NCBI GenBank assembly: GCA_910584385.1
Contig: CAJUAK010000004.1
Location: 62,001-126,000 of the forward strand
Source of the DNA: an uncultured Alphaproteobacteria bacterium
Lineage (GTDB): Bacteria > Pseudomonadota > Alphaproteobacteria > RF32 > CAG-239
Reading direction: 5' to 3'
Length of the DNA: 64,000 nucleotides
Shown: piece after piece, positions 9,442 through 17,576 of the stretch
Layout of the letters: each line of letters starts with the position of its first letter
Numbering within the stretch: position 1 is the stretch's first letter
Notes under the pieces: generated by a model
The model's database searches: none
What the model saw: only the letters and a program-made list of their open reading frames with translations
What the model was told of the DNA's origin: nothing
Program-made: the position numbers and the translations under genes

Positions 9442-10299
9442 ATGCCAAACTTGATGAAGAATATAAAAGATTCATATATCGTAAAAAAACTGCAATATTG
9501 GCTGGCGGAAACGCCGAGTGAAAATCCCGCCGTGCCTTTGCCGTTTTTTAAAATTGTTATGGGGCCGTTTAATTCTTTTATTGATAATTTTAGAAGCGTT
9601 GTTTTCTTCTCGCTGCCTTATGCCTTAATATTAACGCTGCTTGCGTTGTCTATGGGTTACGGGCAGATGTGCTATTTCGACGGCAGCCTTCTTTTTTGCA
9701 GCCAGTCAGGCGTGCTATATGCCGTTTATCAGCTATTTAAATTCATAATTTGGGCAATATTCATTACCGCTTATTATAATTATGTATATGAAAAGGCGCC
9801 ATTTAAATTATGGTATCTTGATAAGCGTGTTGTCAAAGTATTCTTTTTTAATCTTTTCTCGGTTGTAATGTGCCTGCTGCCGGTTTTATCCTTTTATTTG
9901 CTGATGCAGCGGGAACCTAACCCGGATTGGCGCATTGAACTCGGATATTTTGGCATCGTTTCAATAGGGTTTTTAATGCCGTTTGTTTTGCTGCGGCTGT
10001 ATTCTTGGCTGGCTTTTGCCGCAACCGGAGAAAAAATGCCGGGTATCGGCGTGTTGTGGCGCAAAAATTCCGGAAATATGCTTAAATTGATTTTAGGATT
10101 TTTCCTCATGCTTCTAACCCTCACATTCTTTGGCTCTTCTCTGGTAAATTATTACAACGGGCGTGATAATATGGCGTTAGATGCTTTTTCTCTCGAATTT
10201 CTGATGAACTTGCTGATTTTGGCATTTCTGATTTTAGCATGCGCAAATGCCTATATTCAAAAGGAATATTTATTTCCGGAGAAAACAGATGGAGAATAG
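9442..10299 (+). CDS. Polytopic inner-membrane protein, unknown function (first of a pair)
   Basis: A 285-aa protein with about six hydrophobic segments (for example ALILTLLALSMGY, FFNLFSVVMCLLPVLSFYLL, LILGFFLMLLTLTFFG, FLMNLLILAFLILACANAY) and short charged loops. No catalytic motif or transporter signature is recognised. It lies 1 bp after dnaE and overlaps the start of a protein of the same size and topology by 11 bp, so the two are probably co-translated and may be paralogues or partners. A link to replication is not implied. Confidence 0.75.
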   Translation: MPNLMKNIKDSYIVKKLQYWLAETPSENPAVPLPFFKIVMGPFNSFIDNFRSVVFFSLPYALILTLLALSMGYGQMCYFDGSLLFCSQSGVLYAVYQLFKFIIWAIFITAYYNYVYEKAPFKLWYLDKRVVKVFFFNLFSVVMCLLPVLSFYLLMQREPNPDWRIELGYFGIVSIGFLMPFVLLRLYSWLAFAATGEKMPGIGVLWRKNSGNMLKLILGFFLMLLTLTFFGSSLVNYYNGRDNMALDAFSLEFLMNLLILAFLILACANAYIQKEYLFPEKTDGE

Positions 10300-11083
10300 A
10301 CAAAAGGCGAAAAGCCCGCTGCCGTTAATGTCCACGCTGCGCCAGAGTTTTATGTTCCCGGTAAAGAATTTCCGCGCCTTTGCGTCTTTATGTCTCGGAT
10401 GGTATATTCTGATAATGGTTTATGAGGCTCTAACCGGTTTCCCGATGGTATACAGTCTGCAAGACGGTGAAGACACCCTGCGCGGCGTGGTTTCTGGCAT
10501 GCTTATGCTTTTTGCAAATATATCTGTTTTAGTCGGCGGCTGCCGTATGGCGCTTGAAAAATATCAGCCGCGCCCGGGATATATTTATTTTAGGAAAAGG
10601 GAACTCCGTATTCTTGGTTACAGCCTGCTTTTAGGTTTTTCTTTTATCTGTGCGGCTGCTCTGTTGCTCATGGCTTTTGGCTGGTCAATGGAGTTTATAG
10701 GCATAGAATATAATGAATGGTTTTCATGGGGAATGGTTTTGCTTCTATGCTATGTCCTGTTCTTGCAGCTTGTCCGCTTTTATCTGATTTATCCGGCAAG
10801 GGCGGTAAACAATCGGGAAATGTCTTTGATAAAATCTTTTAAATTGACCAAAGGAAATGCAAATAAGCTGGCCGTTGGCTTTATTTTGGCAAGCCTGCCG
10901 TTTTTTGTTTTTGCTCTTCTGACCGAAGCTGGAATTGCCGCCGTCAGCCCGCAAGGATTTTTTGCAAATTTATTATGCTGTTTTTTCTTGCTGACAGGCT
11001 CTTTGGGCGACAGCATTCTCCTATCGGCATACTATGCACGGATATACCAATATTTTGTTCCTGCGGACAAAAACGCGGCGTAA
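10289..11083 (+). CDS. Polytopic inner-membrane protein, unknown function (second of a pair)
   Basis: Start ATG at 10289 (MENRQKAKSPLP) is chosen because TTCCGGAG lies just upstream; an upstream in-frame ATG at 10247 lacks a ribosome site and would extend far into the previous gene. The 264-aa product has about six hydrophobic segments (ASLCLGWYILIMVYEAL, LMLFANISVLVGG, ILGYSLLLGFSFICAAALLLMAF, MVLLLCYVLFLQLVRFYLIYPARA, LAVGFILASLPFFVFALL, FFANLLCCFFLLTG). The FYLIYPARAVNNREMSLIKSFKLTKGN stretch includes a loop reminiscent of membrane-integrity DUF families, but I cannot name one. It ends 1 bp from the convergent LOG-family gene with no terminator between them. Confidence 0.75.
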   Translation: MENRQKAKSPLPLMSTLRQSFMFPVKNFRAFASLCLGWYILIMVYEALTGFPMVYSLQDGEDTLRGVVSGMLMLFANISVLVGGCRMALEKYQPRPGYIYFRKRELRILGYSLLLGFSFICAAALLLMAFGWSMEFIGIEYNEWFSWGMVLLLCYVLFLQLVRFYLIYPARAVNNREMSLIKSFKLTKGNANKLAVGFILASLPFFVFALLTEAGIAAVSPQGFFANLLCCFFLLTGSLGDSILLSAYYARIYQYFVPADKNAA

Positions 11084-11084
11084 T

Positions 11085-12035
11085 TTAACAGGACGGATTG
11101 GCTTTTTTGCGCTGCTTGAGCTTGGTAAGTTTTTCGCTGACAATAGACGTATCGCGCCCGGTCTTTGCCAGCCGGTCATACATACGTTCGATTTCTTTTT
11201 CCAGGTAAGCTTTTTCAATCTCATTAGCCAGGTCTTGCCGTTCTTCGGCACTGCCATGCAAACTGACATTTTGCATATGGGCGATAATATCCTCGACATG
11301 CACGGAACTGTCTGGCTTTTTCTTAATGAAATACGGCAGTTCATAAATTAATTGCCGGGCTTGCGCATAGGCTTCTTTTGTGTTTTTTGCTTTTTTATAA
11401 CGCAGCTTAAGCAGGCGGAAGACGATGCTGAGTTCATTGCTGTCATCAACAACAATAAAAGGCATCGGGTCCGCAAAACCTTCTGCCGACATTGATTTCA
11501 AATATTCGACCAGATGGTGGAAATAGCCGTTGATATTATATAAAATGAAAGGTTTGATATGCAAAAAACCATCCTGCATGGCAACGCAGTCATAGGCCAA
11601 TTCATCCAGCGTTCCAACGCCTCCCGGCGCAAAGACTACAAAGTCGGCATCCAGAAGCTTTTGTTTGCGTTCCTCAAGGCTCTGTGCCACGATAATATTT
11701 TCCAATTGATTGATAAATTCATCTGTTTGGTAAAGGCTGTAATATTCTTTTGTCGTAATGCCCTGAATGGGAACAGCCTTGCATTGTTTTTTATTCCAAC
11801 CGTCCAAGACGCCTTTGGCAACTGCGCCCATAATGCCGGAACTTGATAACCCGAAATCCAGGCGGAATTCCATTTTGGCAATTTGCTTGCCAAGGTTATA
11901 AGCTTCCTCAACATAAATGCTGTCATTTCCGGAACGGGAACCGCCGGCGACAAAAACGCGCAATCCGGCCTGACGGTTTTCTTCAACAAAATCGCCGACT
12001 ATTTCCTCAATAGATTTTGTGCTGCATTTTTCCAT
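11085..12035 (-). CDS. LOG-family (TIGR00730-like) nucleotide phosphoribohydrolase with C-terminal extension
   Basis: The N-terminal ~210 residues have a Rossmann-like LOG fold: FVAGGSRSG near residue 28, and the diagnostic PGGVGTLDE (substrate-binding and catalytic PGGxGTxxE) near 150. Characterised relatives hydrolyse cytokinin riboside 5'-monophosphate or other nucleoside monophosphates (AMP/IMP) to base plus ribose 5-phosphate; they are often misnamed lysine decarboxylases. At 316 aa it is much longer than the usual 180-200. The extra ~100 C-terminal residues (from about 215) are charged and helical, ending in a Lys-rich coiled-coil-like tail with QKRKKANPSC-type composition. The start lies 1 bp after the tgt stop, so it is translated from the tgt transcript. 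Confidence 0.75.
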   Translation of the reverse strand: MEKCSTKSIEEIVGDFVEENRQAGLRVFVAGGSRSGNDSIYVEEAYNLGKQIAKMEFRLDFGLSSSGIMGAVAKGVLDGWNKKQCKAVPIQGITTKEYYSLYQTDEFINQLENIIVAQSLEERKQKLLDADFVVFAPGGVGTLDELAYDCVAMQDGFLHIKPFILYNINGYFHHLVEYLKSMSAEGFADPMPFIVVDDSNELSIVFRLLKLRYKKAKNTKEAYAQARQLIYELPYFIKKKPDSSVHVEDIIAHMQNVSLHGSAEERQDLANEIEKAYLEKEIERMYDRLAKTGRDTSIVSEKLTKLKQRKKANPSC

Positions 12036-12036
12036 T

Positions 12037-13161
12037 TTAAATCTCCGGAATATCGCCCATGGCTTGGTTTTTATAAAATTCTTGCGTAAATGCCTCTAAG
12101 CTGTCGGTCTCAATAGCCTGGCGCAGGCCGGCCATTAGCCGCTGATAATAACGGATGTTATGCCAGGTTAAGAGCATAACGGCCAAAACTTCGCTGCATT
12201 TTTGCAAATGATGGATATAAGCTCTTGTATAATTTTTGCAAAGGGGGCAGTCGCATCCTTCTTCCAACGGGCGGTTGTCTTCGCGGTGGCGGGCGTTGCG
12301 GATATTTACCGTGCCATATTTTGTAAAGGCCTGCGAGGTGCGTCCCGAGCGTGTCGGCATAACGCAGTCAAACATATCCACGCCGCGCAAAACAGCGCCG
12401 ACAATATCGTCCGGGCGCCCGACGCCCATTAGGTAGCGGGGTTTGTCTTCCGGCAGCATTCCCGGGGCATAGTCCAAAACTTCAAACATTTTTTCCTGGC
12501 CTTCGCCCACGGCCAATCCGCCGATTGCATAGCCGTCAAACCCGATTTCTTTAAGCTTGTCAGCAGAATATTGGCGCAAGTCTTGATAATCGCCGCCTTG
12601 CTGGATTCCAAAAATGCCGTAGCCGTCGCGGTCGATAAAAGCGTCTTTGCTGCGTTTGGCCCAGCGCATAGACATTTCGACAGATTTCTTAACTACGTCA
12701 TAAGGTGCGGGAAGTTTGACGCATTCATCCAAAGCCATGGTGATATTTGAATCGAGCTTATGCTGTATTTTCATAGATTCTTCAGGGCTTAAAAAGAATT
12801 TTTTGCCATCGACATGGGAACTAAAAGCAACGCCTTCTTCGGAAAGCTTGCGCAAGCCCGTCAGGCTCATAACCTGAAAGCCGCCGGAGTCTGTTAAAAT
12901 CGGCTTGTCCCAGTTCATAAATTTATGCAAACCGCCCATTTTTTCTACTAAATCGGCTCCCGGGCGCAACATAAGGTGGTAAGTGTTGCCGAGTAAAATT
13001 TCAGCGCCGGTGGCTGCAACAGATTCCGGCATCATCGCTTTGACCGTGCCGCATGTACCGACAGGCATAAAAGCGGGCGTATTAATAATGCCGTGTTTCG
13101 TATGCAGCTGCCCCCGGCGGCTTTTGTCGGAGGTCTTTAATATTTCAAATTTTAATCCCAT
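12037..13161 (-). CDS. tgt: Queuine tRNA-ribosyltransferase (tRNA-guanine transglycosylase)
   Basis: Exchanges guanine 34 of GUN-anticodon tRNAs for the queuosine precursor. The 374-aa length is normal. Seen: N-terminal PAFMPVGTCGTVKAM, substrate pocket DSGGFQVMSL, GGLAVGEGQEKM, the catalytic aspartate in FDCVMPTR, and the zinc site CDCPLC followed by a distal His (TWHN). The usual GRNG loop after PTR reads GRTSQAFT, a small deviation. No queA, yajC or secD is adjacent. The hairpin at 13241-13264 separates it from the upstream small gene; a possible TTGCCT element lies near 13220 on the minus strand but its -10 is poor. Confidence 0.96.
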   Translation of the reverse strand: MGLKFEILKTSDKSRRGQLHTKHGIINTPAFMPVGTCGTVKAMMPESVAATGAEILLGNTYHLMLRPGADLVEKMGGLHKFMNWDKPILTDSGGFQVMSLTGLRKLSEEGVAFSSHVDGKKFFLSPEESMKIQHKLDSNITMALDECVKLPAPYDVVKKSVEMSMRWAKRSKDAFIDRDGYGIFGIQQGGDYQDLRQYSADKLKEIGFDGYAIGGLAVGEGQEKMFEVLDYAPGMLPEDKPRYLMGVGRPDDIVGAVLRGVDMFDCVMPTRSGRTSQAFTKYGTVNIRNARHREDNRPLEEGCDCPLCKNYTRAYIHHLQKCSEVLAVMLLTWHNIRYYQRLMAGLRQAIETDSLEAFTQEFYKNQAMGDIPEI

Positions 13162-13240
13162 AGCAATCTCTCAATAAAATCTAATGCTGAGATTTTGCCC
13201 TAAAAGAGAAAAGAAGGCAAGGGAAATTTATAAAGCAAGA

Positions 13241-13264
13241 GCCTTGAAACAGATGTTTCAAGGC
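13241..13264 (-). terminator. Hairpin terminator after the 107-aa membrane-protein gene
   Basis: Perfect 10-bp inverted repeat GCCTTGAAAC / GTTTCAAGGC with a 4-nt loop. Read on the minus strand it is followed by TCTTGCTTTAT, only moderately T-rich. On the plus strand six T follow after CCGAAA, but no gene there needs it. Confidence 0.6.
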
Positions 13265-13281
13265 CCGAAATTTTTTCTTGT

Positions 13282-13605
13282 TTAGCTGCCGAGGCGGATA
13301 TTTTCGATTTCTTTGGCAAACTCCGGTGTCCACCAAAATTTTAAGCGATTATATTTCCCTTCGGCAGTATGTTTAAGCTCATCGCGGATTTTATCCGGCG
13401 AACTTCTGCGAAACCAGCGGTAGTAAAGGTATGATTGCGTGCAGGCTGCAAACCACATGCCGCAGGCAAGCATAACAACTTGCGTAAACAGATAGACTGT
13501 TGCGGAAGTGTTCAGGACAAACGCTTTGTCAAACAAGAGACAAAGGCTTGTGAAGATACCGGCTGCCGACAAAACAAGATGTAATTTGAATTTTTGTTCG
13601 TTCAT
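13282..13605 (-). CDS. Small two-TM membrane protein, unknown
   Basis: A 107-aa protein with two hydrophobic helices (HLVLSAAGIFTSLCLLF, ATVYLFTQVVMLACGMWFAA) and a basic, Trp-rich C-terminal half (YYRWFRRSS, LKFWWTPEF) probably in the cytoplasm. No family recognised. It is supported by a strong promoter (13636-13664) and a downstream hairpin, so it is likely a genuine single-gene unit, although the start ATG has no clear Shine-Dalgarno. Confidence 0.65.
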   Translation of the reverse strand: MNEQKFKLHLVLSAAGIFTSLCLLFDKAFVLNTSATVYLFTQVVMLACGMWFAACTQSYLYYRWFRRSSPDKIRDELKHTAEGKYNRLKFWWTPEFAKEIENIRLGS

Positions 13606-13635
13606 AGTTTGTGTAATAATTTAAGTTTGTATTTA

Positions 13636-13664
13636 CTTATACCATATTTTTAGCATGAGTGCAA
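13636..13664 (-). promoter_or_regulatory. Promoter of the small membrane-protein gene
   Basis: On the minus strand TTGCAC (13664-13659), 17-bp spacer, TATAAG (13641-13636), 30 nt before the ATG. Confidence 0.6.
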
Positions 13665-13665
13665 A

Positions 13666-13702
13666 TAAAAAAAAGCAGCCTAAAAAAAGGCTGCTTTTTT
13701 TT
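13666..13702 (-). terminator. Terminator after fba (bidirectional)
   Basis: AGCAGCC (13674-13680) pairs with GGCTGCT (13689-13695) across an A-rich loop; A tracts on one side and T tracts on the other make it usable on either strand. It lies directly downstream of the fba stop. Confidence 0.85.
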
Positions 13703-13715
13703 CGCTGTGAAAAAT

Positions 13716-14765
13716 TTAGATTTCACCGTCGGCATAGCGTTTTGCCATGACAGACATTGGAATGGCTTTGATTTTATCGCCGTTTCCTGCCGCGCCAAAA
13801 GAAATATAACGGGCTTCGCAAACCTTCTGCATTTCTTCAATGGCAGGTTTAAGATATTTGCGGGGGTCGAATTCTTTCGGGTTTTCGGCAAACAGCTTGC
13901 GGATGGCGCCTGTGATGGCCATGCGGCAGTCTGTATCGACATTGACCTTGCGCACGCCGGACTTAATGCCGCGGACGATTTCTTCAACAGGAACGCCAAA
14001 AGTCTGAGGAATGGCACCGCCATAAGCATTAATCAAATCTTGCAGTTCTTGTGGAACAGAAGAAGAACCGTGCATAACCATATGCGTATTGGGCAATTTT
14101 TTGTGAATCTTTTCAATAACGTCAATGGCCAAGATATCGCCGGTCGGCTTGCGGGTAAATTTATAAGCGCCGTGAGAGGTGCCGACAGCAACAGCCAAAG
14201 CGTCTAATTTTGTTTCGGCAACAAAACGTGCGGCTTCGTCAGGGTCGGTTACCAAACGCTTTTTGTCAATTACGCCTTCGGCGCCGTGTCCGTCTTCTTT
14301 ATCGCCTTTACCGGTTTCCAAAGAACCGATAACGCCGAGTTCGCCTTCGACAGAAGCGCCGACTGCATGGGCACGGGCAACAACTTCTTTGGTTACATTA
14401 ACATTATATTCAAAGGAAGAAGGCGTTTTGCCGTCAGCTTCCAATGAACCGTCCATCATAACAGAAGAATAGCCGTTAACAATGGCTGACTGGCAGATAT
14501 TTACGGAAGAGCCGTGGTCTTGGTGCAAGCAGATATTCAATTCGGGAAACATTTCTATTCCGGCGGCAACCATATGGCGGATCATCGGATCGCCGGCAAA
14601 TTTGCGGGCACCGGTTGATGTTTGCAGAATGACGGGAGCATTTACTTTTTTTGCAGCTTGCAAAACGGCAAGAATTTGTTCCATATCATTAATATTAAAT
14701 GCGGGAACGCCGTAGTTGTTTTCTGCAGCGTGGTCCAAAATTTGGCGCATTGTTACTAAAGGCAT
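13716..14765 (-). CDS. fba: Class II fructose-bisphosphate aldolase, Calvin-cycle subtype
   Basis: Zinc-dependent cleavage of fructose 1,6-bisphosphate to glyceraldehyde 3-phosphate and dihydroxyacetone phosphate (also acts on sedoheptulose 1,7-bisphosphate in this subtype). The 349 aa match the type B/Calvin family. Metal and substrate residues are visible: CLHQDHGSS (first His), EGELGVIGSLE, GTSHGAYK (His), VMHGSSS (His), and NVDTDCRMA near the C-terminus. GGAGAAACAA precedes the ATG and a good promoter lies at 14807-14834. It is monocistronic, with terminators on both sides. Together with the nearby transketolase it covers the link between glycolysis and the pentose phosphate pathway. Confidence 0.97.
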   Translation of the reverse strand: MPLVTMRQILDHAAENNYGVPAFNINDMEQILAVLQAAKKVNAPVILQTSTGARKFAGDPMIRHMVAAGIEMFPELNICLHQDHGSSVNICQSAIVNGYSSVMMDGSLEADGKTPSSFEYNVNVTKEVVARAHAVGASVEGELGVIGSLETGKGDKEDGHGAEGVIDKKRLVTDPDEAARFVAETKLDALAVAVGTSHGAYKFTRKPTGDILAIDVIEKIHKKLPNTHMVMHGSSSVPQELQDLINAYGGAIPQTFGVPVEEIVRGIKSGVRKVNVDTDCRMAITGAIRKLFAENPKEFDPRKYLKPAIEEMQKVCEARYISFGAAGNGDKIKAIPMSVMAKRYADGEI

Positions 14766-14806
14766 TTGTTTCTCCTTTTCAAGTTTTGTTACAAATTGTT
14801 AAAAAG

Positions 14807-14834
14807 AATATATAACTTTGCGATTCATTTGCAA
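14807..14834 (-). promoter_or_regulatory. Promoter of fba
   Basis: Minus strand: TTGCAA (14834-14829), 16-bp spacer, TATATT (14812-14807). The leader contains TTAACAATTTGTAAC, a near miss to the alphaproteobacterial CtrA site (TTAA-N7-TTAA) that I do not call. Confidence 0.55.
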
Positions 14835-14856
14835 GCAGTTTTTGCTTTTATAAGGT

Positions 14857-14892
14857 ATAAAAAAGCACCTTGAAGCAAAAACTCCAAGGTGC
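14857..14892 (-). terminator. Rho-independent terminator after the 183-aa gene
   Basis: Stem GCACCTTG (14865-14872) / CAAGGTGC (14885-14892); on the minus strand it is followed by six T (14864-14859). Confidence 0.9.
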
Positions 14893-14899
14893 GAAAAAA

Positions 14900-15451
14900 T
14901 CAACCAAAAATCTCTTTATAAAGAGTTTGGTAAGCTTCTGCGGCGCAAGCGGCTTCAGCAGCCAGTTCGTCAGAACAGGGATTTGCATCGGCAAGCTGCT
15001 GCGCCTCTTTGAACGCAGTTTTACGCCAGCTGAGCCTTTTGAGCTGGTCATAAGAAACAATGCGTTTGTTTCGCCAGCCCCAGGTACCGCAGTATGTACG
15101 GAACGTCATGTTTTCCGTATAGGTGTCAATTTCACCGCTGCGCCTGTCAACAAAGACATCGCTCAGGGGAACGGCCACAGCAACACGCTCCGTTTCGCCG
15201 CTAAAGGCTTTAACGAAAGCGACCTCTTTCTCCTTCTGTGCAAACAGAACGACACCAGGGCTCGGACAACAGCGTTCGGCAAGGTTTCCCTTGCGGAAAT
15301 GCAAACGGCAGACGCGTATGTCATCTGCGGTTACGGTAAGCCATTTTCCGCCGAGTTTTTTGATTTTCTCAACGGCTTGGTCGGCTGTGCGGATGTCTTC
15401 AGAGACGGCTGCGCCTCTGTGATCCGACTTGAGAATAGGTGATTGCTCCAT
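14900..15451 (-). CDS. Hypothetical protein, 183 aa
   Basis: No family recognised. The product is soluble, without signal peptide or membrane segment. The middle (KKLGGKWLTVTADDIRVCRL to VAVAVPLSDVFVDRRSG) looks beta-rich; the C-terminal third is helical and Ala-rich with AAEAACAAEAYQTLYKEIF. Cysteines occur at VCRLHF, ERCCPSP, TYCGTWGW and NPCSDE but form no obvious metal motif. It has its own terminator at 14857-14892. I see no convincing promoter in the AT-rich 75 bases upstream. Confidence 0.6.
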   Translation of the reverse strand: MEQSPILKSDHRGAAVSEDIRTADQAVEKIKKLGGKWLTVTADDIRVCRLHFRKGNLAERCCPSPGVVLFAQKEKEVAFVKAFSGETERVAVAVPLSDVFVDRRSGEIDTYTENMTFRTYCGTWGWRNKRIVSYDQLKRLSWRKTAFKEAQQLADANPCSDELAAEAACAAEAYQTLYKEIFG

Positions 15452-15526
15452 AATAATTAGCTATTAGTTATAAAAATACGTTTAGTAAAAAAGTTAAAAT
15501 AGTATGCTATAATTGTTAATAAATAT

Positions 15527-15552
15527 GCCCCCAAACTAAGATGTTTGGGGGC
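15527..15552 (-). terminator. Hairpin terminator after tkt
   Basis: Perfect 10-bp stem GCCCCCAAAC / GTTTGGGGGC with a 6-nt loop, 33 bp after the tkt stop; the following minus-strand bases (ATATTTATT) are only moderately T-rich. Confidence 0.75.
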
Positions 15553-15584
15553 TGTTGTCAATGGTAGATTTTATTTTTAACAGT

Positions 15585-17555
15585 TTATTTCAGCGAATTC
15601 TTAACTGAATCAATAATTTCATCAGCGGTAATGCCAAAATATTCATAAAGCTGTTCAGCCGGGCCGGAGGCGCCAAATCCGTCCATGCCGATAATGTCTC
15701 CGTTCAGCCCGACATATTTTTCCCAGCCGAATTTTGAGGCCGCCTCAATGGCAATCCGCGGCGCGTTGCCCAAAACTTTTTCCTGATATTCTGGGGACTG
15801 CTTGTCAAATAACTCTGTGCAGGGCATTGAAACGACAACCGTTTCGATGCCTTCTTCCTTAAGGCGTTTTTGCGCTTCAACGGCTAAGGAAACTTCTGAC
15901 CCCGTTGCGATCAGAGTGGCCTGGCGTTTTTTCTCATCGCCGCTGATGATATATCCGCCTTTTGCCGTTAAGTTTTCTTTGGCATCTTTGCGGAGCAGTG
16001 GGAGCGCTTGGCGGGTAAGCGCCAAAATGCTCGGGGTTTCGGCGCTTTCTATGGCAATCTGCCAGGCTTCTGCCGTTTCAACCACATCACAGGGGCGGAA
16101 AGTATAAATGTTCGGCATTGCCCGGTAAGAAGCCAGATGCTCGATTGGCTGATGCGTTGGGCCGTCTTCGCCAACACCGATGGAGTCATGCGTCATAACA
16201 TAAATGACGCGAATGCCCATCAAGGCTGCCAAACGCATAGACGGACGCATATAATCTGAAAAGACAAAAAACGTTCCGCCAAAAGGAATAACGCCGCCAT
16301 GCAAAGCTAAGCCGTTCATAATGGCGCCCATTGCATGTTCCCGAATGCCGTACATGACATTATTGCCCTGATAGTCGCCGGCCTGGATGGTCTTGGATGC
16401 CGATGTCAAAGTCAGGTTGGAGGCGGCTAAGTCTGCGGAACCTCCGATAATTTCGGGAATGTTGGGCACAATGGCTTCCAGGCACATCTGGGAGGCTTTG
16501 CGCGTCGCGACTTTTGTTTTTTCTTCAACGGCAGAAATTTTTAGCTTGTTGAGGGCGCCATCCCAGTTTTTAGGCAGTTTGTTCTCTGTCAAATCTAAAA
16601 ATTCCCGGCCTTTAAGCTTTGCATGCTTTTCCCATTTATGATATGCTTCGCTGCCGCGTTCTCCGGCGGTCCTCCACGCTTTCAGGATATCGGCAGGAAT
16701 TTCGAAGGGGGCATAATCCCAGTTTAATTTTTTGCGCATCGCTGCAATTTCTTCTGCGCCCAGAGGCGAACCATGGCATTTTGATGTACCGCATTTTGAC
16801 GGGGCGCCAAAACCGATAGTCGTTTTGCAGGCGATTAAAGTCGGCTTCTTGGATTTTTGGGCTTTGGCAAGAGCTTTGGCGATAGCTTTTTGGTTTTGCC
16901 CGTCTGTTTCAATTGTGTTCCAGCCAACGGCCTGAAAGCGCTTGATTTGATTCGTGGAGTTGGCCTTGTCCACGGTGCCGTCGATTGTGATGTTGTTGTT
17001 ATCCCACAAAACAATCAGTTTATTAAGCTTTAAATGTCCGGCGAGAGAAATAGCCTCTTCCGAGATGCCTTCCATCAAACATCCGTCGCCGGCAATAACA
17101 TATGTATAGTGGCTGCAGACATCATCGCCGTATTTTGCATTGATAACCCTTTCCGCAAGAGCCATGCCGACGGCCGAAGAAATTCCTTGCCCGAGCGGTC
17201 CTGTCGTCATGTCAATTCCTGACAAATGCCCAAATTCCGGATGCCCGGCCGTTTTAGAGTTTAATTGGCGGAAATTTTTAAGGTCTTCAATGTCAATATC
17301 TTTATAGCCCGTCAGGTAGAGCAACGCATAAAGGAGCATGGAGCCGTGCCCGGCAGAAAGGACAAAACGGTCGCGGTCAAACCAGCGCGGTTTTAACGGG
17401 TTGAATTTTAAAAACTTTGTAAATAAAACAGTTGCGGCATCAGCCATGCCGAGCGGCATTCCGGGATGTCCGGATTTGGCCTTTTCAATGGCGTCTGCGG
17501 CTAAAAAGCGGATAGCATTGGCCATTTGCATATTTTGTTTTTTTACAAAGCACAT
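15585..17555 (-). CDS. tkt: Transketolase
   Basis: Thiamine-diphosphate enzyme of the non-oxidative pentose phosphate pathway, transferring two-carbon units between sugar phosphates. The 656 aa are full length. Domain order: PP domain with GHPGMPLG (about 35), TPP/Mg site GDGCLMEGISEEA and DNNNITIDG (about 160-190); Pyr domain with catalytic glutamate in GIREHAMGAIMNG (about 405) and THDSIGVGEDGPTHQPIEHL; C-terminal domain. AAGGAGAAAAGAA lies before the ATG. It is co-transcribed behind a small lipoprotein gene, 21 bp upstream. Confidence 0.97.
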   Translation of the reverse strand: MCFVKKQNMQMANAIRFLAADAIEKAKSGHPGMPLGMADAATVLFTKFLKFNPLKPRWFDRDRFVLSAGHGSMLLYALLYLTGYKDIDIEDLKNFRQLNSKTAGHPEFGHLSGIDMTTGPLGQGISSAVGMALAERVINAKYGDDVCSHYTYVIAGDGCLMEGISEEAISLAGHLKLNKLIVLWDNNNITIDGTVDKANSTNQIKRFQAVGWNTIETDGQNQKAIAKALAKAQKSKKPTLIACKTTIGFGAPSKCGTSKCHGSPLGAEEIAAMRKKLNWDYAPFEIPADILKAWRTAGERGSEAYHKWEKHAKLKGREFLDLTENKLPKNWDGALNKLKISAVEEKTKVATRKASQMCLEAIVPNIPEIIGGSADLAASNLTLTSASKTIQAGDYQGNNVMYGIREHAMGAIMNGLALHGGVIPFGGTFFVFSDYMRPSMRLAALMGIRVIYVMTHDSIGVGEDGPTHQPIEHLASYRAMPNIYTFRPCDVVETAEAWQIAIESAETPSILALTRQALPLLRKDAKENLTAKGGYIISGDEKKRQATLIATGSEVSLAVEAQKRLKEEGIETVVVSMPCTELFDKQSPEYQEKVLGNAPRIAIEAASKFGWEKYVGLNGDIIGMDGFGASGPAEQLYEYFGITADEIIDSVKNSLK

Positions 17556-17576
17556 TTCTTTTCTCCTTAATTGAAA

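Noticed and set aside
13637..14029. 130-codon minus-strand frame overlapping fba
   Set aside because: Same strand, different frame of fba; the translation is composition-biased and spans the fba terminator.
14780..14800. CtrA-type site in the fba leader
   Set aside because: TTAA-N7-TAAC is only a partial match to TTAA-N7-TTAA and chance is likely in AT-rich DNA.
15485..15552. Possible small plus-strand RNA (TGCTATAAT at 15505-15513, then a hairpin at 15527-15552)
   Set aside because: No -35 at the right distance, and the hairpin lacks a T run on the plus strand; it is better explained as the tkt terminator.
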